Shown piece by piece: positions 1 to 5,953 of a stretch of DNA of 7,711 nt. The notes under the pieces are model-generated. The model had not been told where the DNA came from, searched no databases, and saw only the letters and a list, made by a program, of their open reading frames with translations. Origin of the DNA: Pyrodictiaceae archaeon (GTDB lineage Archaea > Thermoproteota > Thermoprotei_A > Sulfolobales > Pyrodictiaceae). The DNA is taken from assembly GCA_027046525.1 (NCBI GenBank), contig JALTYD010000006.1, positions 1-7,711 on the forward strand, written 5' to 3'. The position numbers and the translations under genes were made by a program. Every line of letters starts with the position of its first letter. Position 1 is the first letter of the stretch.

Positions 1-1
1 T

Positions 2-952
2 ATTAGAACTAATATTTTAAGATATTTTCTAGAAGATTACAGATCATACCTAGACTATGCATTCACAGAGTTAACTAAACTCGAAAACAAGCTCCTCTCT
101 ATCAAAGAAGACAAGTATTTCGTAGAATACATGAAGAGAGAACTAAAAATTCTAAAGAAGATAATAGAAGAGGCACAAGTTGGTGACACATTCTCTTCTC
201 TTAAAATAACTGTTAAAGATATGGATACTTATTCTGCTTTTTCCTTTCTCTCGAGTTTACGCTCATCACCTAACAGAAAGATAAGAGCCTATGCATTAAT
301 GCTCATGAAAATCCTACTACGTAGAAATATGGCAACTAGATTATCATCAATAGGTAGGGCCCCAAGGAGGAAAATAATAGGAGCAAGAAGCCGACATATG
401 GATATTAGACTCTCTTTATCTAAAATGCTACGTCTAGAAAACCAGTTTATTGTGAGTAAAACTAGAAAGACTCCTCGTCGTGTAGTCCTCGTCGTCGATA
501 AAAGTGGGAGTATGAAGCCATACGCGCTACAGACAATGCTCTTGGCTTCATCACTTATACCGGTAATTAAACGCCTCGTACTATTTGATCAAGATGTCTA
601 TGTCTATGAAAGACAGAGTATTAGTAGGATAGGTTATCTACGCCTTATTGATAGGTTATTATCCACTAGGTTTAGTGGATATACTAATGTAACATATGCG
701 CTTAAAACCGCCGTGAAAAACCTTTCACCATCAGAGCTTATTCTTGTATCTGATCTCCAGCAGACAGTTATCTCCAAGGATGCTGTCAGAGATGTTCTAT
801 GCACCTTATCCAGCAAAGGCTGGAGTATCAAAATAATATCACCTCCTATTCCTAGCAAGGAGCTGCTTGAGGATCTTAAGCAGTGTACGAAAATCTTTAT
901 AGTAGATGATTATAAGAAGCTGCCTGGAGTTCTTAGTCAAATAACAAGGTAG
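2..952 (+). CDS. vWA-domain protein, CoxE-like (5' end outside window)
   Basis: This is the C-terminal part of a protein with a von Willebrand factor A (vWA) domain. The frame is open to the left edge: 43 codons precede the first in-window ATG at 131 without a stop, so the true start lies outside and the ATG at 131 is probably internal. Counting from that ATG, the vWA core begins near residue 117. It has a complete MIDAS metal site: DKSGSM at 123-128, Thr185 in the YTNVT segment and Asp208 in VSDLQ. A basic stretch (about 64-116) precedes it, as in CoxE-like vWA proteins that work with MoxR-type AAA+ ATPases in assembling or remodelling protein complexes. No signal peptide or membrane segment is visible. 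The partner ATPase, if any, would lie left of the window. It meets the methyltransferase gene tail to tail. The vWA assignment is firm; the CoxE/MoxR role is inferred. Confidence 0.85.
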   Translation: MRTNILRYFLEDYRSYLDYAFTELTKLENKLLSIKEDKYFVEYMKRELKILKKIIEEAQVGDTFSSLKITVKDMDTYSAFSFLSSLRSSPNRKIRAYALMLMKILLRRNMATRLSSIGRAPRRKIIGARSRHMDIRLSLSKMLRLENQFIVSKTRKTPRRVVLVVDKSGSMKPYALQTMLLASSLIPVIKRLVLFDQDVYVYERQSISRIGYLRLIDRLLSTRFSGYTNVTYALKTAVKNLSPSELILVSDLQQTVISKDAVRDVLCTLSSKGWSIKIISPPIPSKELLEDLKQCTKIFIVDDYKKLPGVLSQITR

Positions 953-953
953 T

Positions 954-1556
954 CTACTTCATAGTATCGCGTACGAAGATATAATCTTTGTCTGTTTCTC
1001 CTACGAGGATACCAATATTTAGACTAGCTAGAGCAACTCCTAGTTCTACAGACTTTAGTATAGTGATTACTGCCTTATACTTAGTTACTCTATCGATTTC
1101 TCTTAATGCTTGTTGTTGATTTTCTAGTAGATTTAGAACTGTGATTGACAATGTTATATCAATGGAGTTTTGCCTTAATGGGATATTTTCTGCATCAGCC
1201 TCTACGTATTCAGTCAAATGGCTTGTACCGTGTTTTTCTGATCTCATTTTAGCTAGTACTATCATCTTTCTCGTTAAATCAAGGCCTACAAGAGTTTTTA
1301 CATTGCCTAGATAGTCCTGTTCTAGTAGATACTCTTGAAAGAGGCCTGTTCCGCACCCAAGGTCTAATATAATTCCCTTTATTTGTATTATCTTTGTAAT
1401 TTCTCTGTATTTATTTCTCTGTTCTCTCCCGTATAGTTCATCATAGGAACTAGAAGTTATGCTGTATTTTGTTCTTATTGTAAGTTTTTTAGAACCATCT
1501 ACTTTATGTTGTTTAATAACTAGATCCCCGCTCTCGGGTATGATTTTTGGTAAATC
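954..1556 (-). CDS. class I SAM-dependent methyltransferase, start codon not identifiable
   Basis: The open frame encodes up to 200 residues of a Rossmann-fold methyltransferase that moves a methyl group from S-adenosylmethionine to an unknown substrate. Counting from the first codon after the upstream stop (TAG, 1557-1559), motif I is DLGCGTG at 65-71, the acidic end of strand 2 is GLDLT near 91-95, and EADAENIPL at 119-127 supplies the adenine-contacting Asp. The segment YDELYGREQ before motif I is common in archaeal members. The oddity is the start: no ATG, GTG or TTG lies in frame between the stop and the ATG at 1265, and that ATG falls after motif I, so starting there would leave a 103-residue fragment without the SAM-binding loop. 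Initiation may use an ATA/ATC/ATT codon near 1540, or a start may have been lost by mutation or sequence error. It lies 56 bases downstream of uS19 on the same strand and could be co-transcribed. Substrate unknown. Confidence 0.75.
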   Translation of the reverse strand, partial: DLPKIIPESGDLVIKQHKVDGSKKLTIRTKYSITSSSYDELYGREQRNKYREITKIIQIKGIILDLGCGTGLFQEYLLEQDYLGNVKTLVGLDLTRKMIVLAKMRSEKHGTSHLTEYVEADAENIPLRQNSIDITLSITVLNLLENQQQALREIDRVTKYKAVITILKSVELGVALASLNIGILVGETDKDYIFVRDTMK

Positions 1557-1600
1557 CTATACTTAAGTTGGAGGAGTTGGGAAATAGAGTATAGGGATTT
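1552..1600. repeat. inverted repeat at the uS19/methyltransferase junction
   Basis: The arms AAATCCTATACT (1552-1563) and AGTATAGGGATTT (1588-1600) are complementary over 12 base pairs with one bulged base and enclose a 24-base loop. In minus-strand RNA the loop would expose a pyrimidine run, ACTCCTCCAAC. The structure lies just after the uS19 stop and spans the region where the methyltransferase message must begin. It could end or attenuate transcription, be a processing site, or be a protein-binding palindrome. No long U-tract follows it, so a simple terminator is not clear. Confidence 0.5.
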
Positions 1601-1612
1601 TGTGGATTTTAG

Positions 1613-2077
1613 CTATTTTAGAGCTACATGTAGTGTACTTCTTGTAGCTTTAAGCCCAGGTTCTCCGTGTTGTACTGGTTTACATGTAAGACTGAACTCA
1701 CCAAGGTAGTGGCCAATCATCTCGGGTGTTATCCTTACTGGGATGAAGTCTTTTCCGTTATGTACAGCTATAGTTAGACCAACCATCTCTGGTAGTATTA
1801 TAGCATCACGGACATGTGTTTTTATTACTACTTTTTTACCTTCTAGTATTTTCTTCCTCGCTTTCCTGATTTTCCACAATAATCTTCTTTGAGGATCTGT
1901 TAGTCCACGTAGTAAACTCCTCCTTTGCCTAGCAGGTAGTAGTTTTATTAGCTCATCCATAGGCATTGCTAGCAGTTCTTCTAGTGAATATCCTCTATAT
2001 CTAAACTTTCGCCACTCTGGTGGAAGTGATTCTATCCATCTTTTTGTTTCCTCATCGAGTTTTACTTCTTTCTTCAT
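1613..2077 (-). CDS. rps19: 30S ribosomal protein uS19 (S19p)
   Basis: uS19 is a small-subunit head protein near the A-site finger and the inter-subunit bridges. The 154-residue product has the archaeal/eukaryotic layout: a charged N-terminal extension with the [13 protein letters not shown] segment (29-41) and the [14 protein letters not shown] stretch (45-58), then the conserved core [15 protein letters not shown] (86-100), [21 protein letters not shown] (107-127) and the C-terminal [13 protein letters not shown] (135-147). The length is normal for the archaeal form. The start is supported by GGTGGGAT at 2081-2088, seven bases before the ATG when counted from GGTG. It follows uL2 after 36 bases and is almost certainly co-transcribed with it. 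In most archaea uL22 and uS3 come next; here the next gene is a methyltransferase. Confidence 0.97.
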   Translation of the reverse strand: MKKEVKLDEETKRWIESLPPEWRKFRYRGYSLEELLAMPMDELIKLLPARQRRSLLRGLTDPQRRLLWKIRKARKKILEGKKVVIKTHVRDAIILPEMVGLTIAVHNGKDFIPVRITPEMIGHYLGEFSLTCKPVQHGEPGLKATRSTLHVALK

Positions 2078-2113
2078 GGTATCCCACCGTAGACATTATC
2101 TTAATTTATTCTT

Positions 2114-2839
2114 TTAGATTTTCCTTCTCTTTTTTCTACCTGTTGCTCTTGCTGCGATATGACCAACTTTTCTACCAGGTGGAGCTGTACGGGATACTGT
2201 TGTAGGACCACCTGGTCTTTGATGGCTTCCTCCTCCGTGTGGATGATCGACAGCATTCATAGCTACTCCTCTTACTCTAGGCCATACATGCGGCTTAGCA
2301 CTCCATTTGTAGAAAGCTGCACCAGCTTTTAGTAGAGGTTTTTCTAGTCTTCCTCCGCCTGCGACTACTCCTATTGTTGCTCTTGCAGTATTCGGTACTT
2401 CTTTTACCTTACCGCTAGGTAATCTAATAACTGTCCTGTTACCACTACGACCTTCAACTACAGCATATGTACCAGATGCTCTCACCAGCTTGCCTCCATC
2501 ACCAGGTCTAAGCTCTATATTATATACCTGTGCACCTTCTGGGATTTTTCCTACTGGTAGAATGTTTCCATTCTCAGGGGAAGCATCTGGCCCAATCTCT
2601 ATGACCTGACTTACATACATTCCTTCTGCTGCAGGCATTAAAAACTCCTTCCCATTCTCTAGTACTACTCGTGCAAGAGGAACCCATCTACCTGGGTCAT
2701 GAATTAATTCAATAATTCTTCCTCGTATTGTTTGATCTGTAGGGGGCGGATATTTAGCAGGACCCGGGTGAAGCCATCCACGACTTCTATGTAGTGGTGT
2801 CCCTTTACCTCGTTGCTGAGGTATTATCCTCTTACCCAT
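2114..2839 (-). CDS. rpl2: 50S ribosomal protein uL2 (L2p)
   Basis: uL2 is a primary 23S rRNA-binding protein needed for subunit association and close to the peptidyl transferase centre. The product has 241 residues, normal for archaea. It opens with a basic N-terminus, MGKRIIPQQRGKG, and has the SH3-like and OB-like core with NIELRPGDGGKLVRASGTYA (107-126). The strongly conserved RVRGVAMNAVDHPHGGG loop (188-204) holds the histidines that approach the ribosomal active centre, and the C-terminal tail is basic (GRKKRRK). The ATG is preceded by GGTG (2847-2850) at seven bases, with GAGG just upstream. It heads a uL2-uS19 pair 83 bases downstream of the CedB-like gene on the same strand. The usual archaeal upstream neighbours uL3, uL4 and uL23 are absent here. 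Confidence 0.98.
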   Translation of the reverse strand: MGKRIIPQQRGKGTPLHRSRGWLHPGPAKYPPPTDQTIRGRIIELIHDPGRWVPLARVVLENGKEFLMPAAEGMYVSQVIEIGPDASPENGNILPVGKIPEGAQVYNIELRPGDGGKLVRASGTYAVVEGRSGNRTVIRLPSGKVKEVPNTARATIGVVAGGGRLEKPLLKAGAAFYKWSAKPHVWPRVRGVAMNAVDHPHGGGSHQRPGGPTTVSRTAPPGRKVGHIAARATGRKKRRKI

Positions 2840-2922
2840 AACTTTACACCATCCTCATTCTAGTAAATGTCCCTATACTAGGCGAGACACTATACCCTAT
2901 TTAATGTATTTTGTCCTACTAG
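2840..2922 (-). promoter_or_regulatory. uL2-uS19 upstream region with candidate promoter
   Basis: This 83-base gap is the largest between genes in the window and is a likely site for a promoter of the ribosomal pair. Two AT-rich candidates for a TATA box are visible on the minus strand: ATTAAATA at 2905-2898 and AGTATAGG at 2879-2872. With the archaeal spacing of about 25 bases from TATA box to start site, the second would give a short leader of roughly ten bases that keeps the GGTG ribosome binding site; the first would give a leader of about 40 bases. Which is used, and whether transcription also enters from CedB, cannot be decided by eye. Confidence 0.35.
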
Positions 2923-4290
2923 TTACAATATCCTCACCATTATTGGAGTAGAAGACCACGGGTACCTTAGGAGGGCTTCTCCTGTTTCTAGTTTACTTAT
3001 TTCGTCTAGGAATTTTTCATCTATTCCAGTATACCTCCTAATATGCTCAAGATACTTTTTACTACGTGAACCGAAAATAATTATATTACCTATGTTAGAC
3101 CACACGATATCACTTAAATCGCCTGGATATTGTGAAGCTAAGAAAACTGATAGATTACGGCTTCTTCCCTCTCTGAGGAGTTTTTCTAATATTTTAGTTC
3201 TAGGAATCATCCAAGCTTCATCTATGGCTAATAATGTTATTCTATTGTTATGAACTATCTTCGTTGACTCAATTGTATTCTCGATTATCTCTAGGATAGT
3301 TTTTTGTTTATCTTCACTACTACCTTTTAGTAGATACACTACCAGCTCTTTATTCTCCTCCATTAATGTAAGCTCTCTATACATACTATCATCGTGTATC
3401 ATTCTCTTTTCAAAATTACCATATAGTTGGTCTAGATATGTAAACAGATCACCTTTAGGATCGACTGCTATGATGAAGAAGTTCATGTATCCTAGATCTC
3501 TACTATTCAGTCTAGATATTATTTTTGCAATAACTGTTGATTTTCCTTTACCAGTTGGACCTACTATACATGTATGTAGTGTACCTTCTCTTCCTATAAT
3601 CGGCAGTATTACTTGTCTACTTCCTCTAAGTGTTGTACCTATACTAATACCACTGTACATGTATGCTCTCGATAGAGTAAAGACTTGTCTTAATTGTGTA
3701 TGTATCTTATTCGTAAGTACTCTATTCGATGTAATAACACTCTTTCTCTGCCTAAAGCTTAGCCGCTGATTGTCGCATTCTAGTGAGAACCTACAATTAT
3801 ATGGTTCTAGTCTACTCTCTATATTTCTCAAGAGATAATCTATAGGTGTATCATTTTTAGCGCAGAGCAGTAACAGCATATATGGTTCTATAGGGTCATT
3901 GTTTCTAAGTATTTCAGTCAGTTGATGTCTCAACTGATCTATCTGATGTTTATGTTTATCCATCTTATAACGTTCATAGAGAACCTCTAAACTGATTATA
4001 CTAGATTCAAGTTTACGTATGGCCTTTTTAGTTTTTACAGGTTTATTAACGAGTATTAAACCGCATATACTACCTTCTATCAGTAGACTACCTATGAGTC
4101 CTTTCTCCACTATTTTAAATAAACATTCGTTACCGCTAATCTCTACTGGAATAGTACAGATACCAGCTACTTTGAAGCAACAGTATTTATCTAGTGCTAA
4201 TGTTCTCCGTCTAGATAGATTATTTGGTATAACTTTTGAGAGAAGTACTAAAAATACAGATGCTACACCAGCTAGTAGTACTGGTTCCAT
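2923..4290 (-). CDS. cedB: CedB-like HerA/VirB4-type membrane-anchored ATPase
   Basis: This P-loop ATPase of the HerA/FtsK/VirB4 group is the proposed motor of a Ced DNA-import machine. Counted from the ATG at 4290 (455 residues), a hydrophobic segment at 4-19 should anchor it in the membrane, and residues 30-235 form a divergent N-terminal region. The ATPase core has Walker A GPTGKGKST at 244-252, VDPKGD at 276-281 (typical of this group) and Walker B ITLLAIDEAW at 351-360 with Asp357 and Glu358. The sensor-like segment is FLASQYPGD at 383-391, after a LLREGRSRN stretch. A GTG at 4299 would add three residues, but that GTG is part of the ribosome binding site GGTG six bases before the ATG. 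It begins 10 bases after the 67-residue membrane gene. HerA itself is less likely: no NurA nuclease is adjacent and HerA has no membrane anchor. VirB4-type membership is firm; the name cedB rests on family plus context. Confidence 0.8.
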   Translation of the reverse strand: MEPVLLAGVASVFLVLLSKVIPNNLSRRRTLALDKYCCFKVAGICTIPVEISGNECLFKIVEKGLIGSLLIEGSICGLILVNKPVKTKKAIRKLESSIISLEVLYERYKMDKHKHQIDQLRHQLTEILRNNDPIEPYMLLLLCAKNDTPIDYLLRNIESRLEPYNCRFSLECDNQRLSFRQRKSVITSNRVLTNKIHTQLRQVFTLSRAYMYSGISIGTTLRGSRQVILPIIGREGTLHTCIVGPTGKGKSTVIAKIISRLNSRDLGYMNFFIIAVDPKGDLFTYLDQLYGNFEKRMIHDDSMYRELTLMEENKELVVYLLKGSSEDKQKTILEIIENTIESTKIVHNNRITLLAIDEAWMIPRTKILEKLLREGRSRNLSVFLASQYPGDLSDIVWSNIGNIIIFGSRSKKYLEHIRRYTGIDEKFLDEISKLETGEALLRYPWSSTPIMVRIL

Positions 4291-4296
4291 ACTTAG

Positions 4297-4300
4297 CACC
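4297..4300 (-). promoter_or_regulatory. GGTG ribosome binding site that decides the CedB start
   Basis: On the minus strand GGTG follows immediately after the stop of the 67-residue gene and lies six bases before the ATG at 4290, the same kind of spacing seen before uL2 and uS19. The GTG within it (4299) could be mistaken for the start codon, so the ATG is preferred. Confidence 0.65.
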
Positions 4301-4504
4301 TTACTTCGTCTTTAACAAGACGTTTATCATAATAAACAAAGTAATGTTTAAACATAGTAGTATTTTAAGTACTAAAGAATCGTTATAATAGAGTAACGTA
4401 TATACTGCTGACCAACCGAGAATAGTGAGTAGAAATAGTTCTATCTTCTTTCTGCTGAGTCTGACTACTCTGGTGTTATTATTCTCTTTGTAATCTTTCT
4501 TCAT
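4301..4504 (-). CDS. cedA2: small two-helix membrane protein, candidate CedA2
   Basis: This 67-residue protein has a basic, polar N-terminus (about 1-20, rich in Lys, Asn and Arg), two predicted membrane helices (about 22-39 and 45-63) joined by a short YYNDS turn, and a lysine-ended tail. The basic ends suggest that both termini face the cytoplasm. Its translation signal is clear: GAGAGGT at 4512-4518, overlapping the last codons and stop of the CedA-like gene, seven bases before the ATG. It sits five bases after CedA and is followed by the CedB-like ATPase. Known Ced systems include small two-helix membrane subunits beside CedA (CedA1 and CedA2), and this one has the size and position of CedA2. 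It lacks the PxP...KRxG...ED signature of the pilin-like subunit. The sequence alone carries no recognisable family motif, so the name depends on context. Confidence 0.6.
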   Translation of the reverse strand: MKKDYKENNNTRVVRLSRKKIELFLLTILGWSAVYTLLYYNDSLVLKILLCLNITLFIMINVLLKTK

Positions 4505-4509
4505 TAGGG

Positions 4510-5940
4510 TTACCTCTCGAAGAGTATTCGTGGATAATATGCTCCAATGACTCTAGCTAGAGACAGAGACACCATTGTGAATAGTGAAATAAATGAGAAT
4601 AGCGCCATTGAGTAACCTATACCGAGTAAAGTCAGTTGTACGAGAGGATCAAATATGCTATAGCTAGGAGAGGGATGTGCATAGTAGGCTTCACTAAGTG
4701 TAGGTTCAATTATCTCGCTAGATATACAGTAAGTGTCCAAAATTATAGTGGGTCTGGATTTATACGATGTAAAATCTATTTTCTTAATCTTTACAGGTAC
4801 TCCTCTCCATGCCATTTTATCACTGCCAGCAACAACATAGTATATTTCACTATGCTCATTAATTTCCATGGAGCAATAATTATTTGATATGATATACATT
4901 GAATAACTCTTATATGGTGTTAGTAAGCACTTCAATGTAATCTTATTCGACGAGATTATACTGACATTGTATATTTCGCAATTACTTCTAATAATAATTT
5001 GAGGCTCTAAGAAAACTGTATTATCAATAGAGAAATCGAGTCTGTAGGGCATATCGATATAGTTATTTGTTAGTTGCAGATCTTCTGGAATTCTTACCTT
5101 GTAATTCTTAGGTCTAAGTATTAATCCCATGTACTCTACATAGACAGTATAGCTTCCTTGAGGTAGATAGTTATAGGGTTTTGATATGTAATAGCCTCCA
5201 TCTCTACCTACTATATACCGGTATATCTCCCCTGTCTCTGTTTCGTTAAAGTATATTAGAGCATATGTAGGATTTCCTCCGCTTTCTCCTTTTACAACTC
5301 CCCAGAGATTGTAGACCGACCTATTATAGGTAGAGATACTTTCAATATAGCCTGTGCTTATACTTGTAAGTATAAATGCAACCCAATGTGGCAAATATGG
5401 AAGCATGGCATTCCCTATTACTATAAATGCTATTAGAGATGCTCCAGCATTTCGTCCTAGCCTTAGTGGTATCGAGTAAAGAAGTGCACCAAGTGAAACT
5501 AGAACTGTTTTAGCACTATGTACCAATAGTGTGAGGACAAGAGCTATTGCAGAGGCAAGAACCATTGCATAGAAAGAAAGAAAGAAAGGGAAAAATAGTA
5601 AAGATACAAGTGATCCAAACTTACCAGGAATGATAGATAGGAACATGATCGTTATCCTAGCAATATAATTTGTTATGAAAAGTGCGATGATATTTGTTCT
5701 AATATATCCTATTACTTCGGCTAAGGTGTATCCAGAGAAACTTGATATGTAATCACTAGCATATAGTATTAAACTTAAGATTGAAATAAGAAAAGCTGCA
5801 TATAGGCTATCTTCGATTAAAACTGGCCCCCATCTTTTTATTCTCCTAGACGGTAGTGGTAACATGTATACAAGAACTCCTAAATAGTATGTAAGTACAC
5901 ATAACTGCAATGCTACTATGAGTACTGTATTTAGATTCAT
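4510..5940 (-). CDS. cedA: CedA-like polytopic membrane protein with large extracellular beta domain
   Basis: This is the proposed VirB6-like channel of a Ced DNA importer, 476 residues from the ATG at 5940. Likely membrane helices are about 2-26, 44-64, 82-104, 109-140 (long, perhaps two), 145-159, 166-194 and 433-465. Basic loops (RRIKRWG, RLGRN) and the basic C-terminus fit a cytoplasmic location, placing residues 195-430 outside the cell. That ectodomain begins with a pattern like carboxypeptidase-regulatory beta sandwiches at 212-273 (WGVVKGESGGNP, RDGGYY, LPQGSYTVYVEYMGL), followed by a second beta-rich region. It has four cysteines (321, 338, 356, 405) and three N-glycosylation sequons (Asn206, 232, 325). 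The first hairpin mirrors the pilin-like protein encoded just upstream. An ATG at 5967 would add nine acidic residues and overlap the pilin gene by 14 bases; the ATG at 5940 has a better ribosome binding site. Family name from topology and neighbours. Confidence 0.75.
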   Translation of the reverse strand: MNLNTVLIVALQLCVLTYYLGVLVYMLPLPSRRIKRWGPVLIEDSLYAAFLISILSLILYASDYISSFSGYTLAEVIGYIRTNIIALFITNYIARITIMFLSIIPGKFGSLVSLLFFPFFLSFYAMVLASAIALVLTLLVHSAKTVLVSLGALLYSIPLRLGRNAGASLIAFIVIGNAMLPYLPHWVAFILTSISTGYIESISTYNRSVYNLWGVVKGESGGNPTYALIYFNETETGEIYRYIVGRDGGYYISKPYNYLPQGSYTVYVEYMGLILRPKNYKVRIPEDLQLTNNYIDMPYRLDFSIDNTVFLEPQIIIRSNCEIYNVSIISSNKITLKCLLTPYKSYSMYIISNNYCSMEINEHSEIYYVVAGSDKMAWRGVPVKIKKIDFTSYKSRPTIILDTYCISSEIIEPTLSEAYYAHPSPSYSIFDPLVQLTLLGIGYSMALFSFISLFTMVSLSLARVIGAYYPRILFER

Positions 5941-5948
5941 TCTCAATT

Positions 5949-5952
5949 CCTC
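5949..5952 (-). promoter_or_regulatory. GAGG ribosome binding site that decides the CedA start
   Basis: On the minus strand GAGG is followed by eight bases and then the ATG at 5940. It lies just after the stop (TGA, 5954-5956) of the pilin-like gene, so the two genes are probably translationally coupled. The in-frame ATG at 5967 lies upstream of this site, inside the preceding gene, and has no comparable site. Confidence 0.6.
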
Positions 5953-5953
5953 T

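Noticed and set aside
634..858. Minus-strand 74-codon frame inside the vWA gene
   Set aside because: It lies opposite the MIDAS-bearing coding sequence and has no domain signal.
954..1265. A 103-residue protein starting at the ATG at 1265
   Set aside because: It would lack the DLGCGTG SAM-binding motif, which is encoded in the same frame just upstream, so this ATG is internal.
2020..2205. Plus-strand 61-codon frame across the uL2/uS19 junction
   Set aside because: It is antisense to two certain ribosomal protein genes, and its hydrophobic composition comes from the reverse complement of lysine/arginine-rich coding.
2870..2900. Perfect palindrome (operator) in the uL2 upstream region
   Set aside because: The CTATAC motifs there are direct or imperfect copies and do not pair into a convincing stem.
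2923..4290. HerA end-resection helicase
   Set aside because: The protein has an N-terminal membrane segment, no NurA gene is adjacent, and its neighbours are pilin-like and channel-like membrane proteins.
3470..4315. Plus-strand open frames opposite the CedB gene (3470-3769 and 4019-4315)
   Set aside because: They are antisense to a gene with clear Walker motifs, have no recognisable domain and no convincing ribosome binding site.
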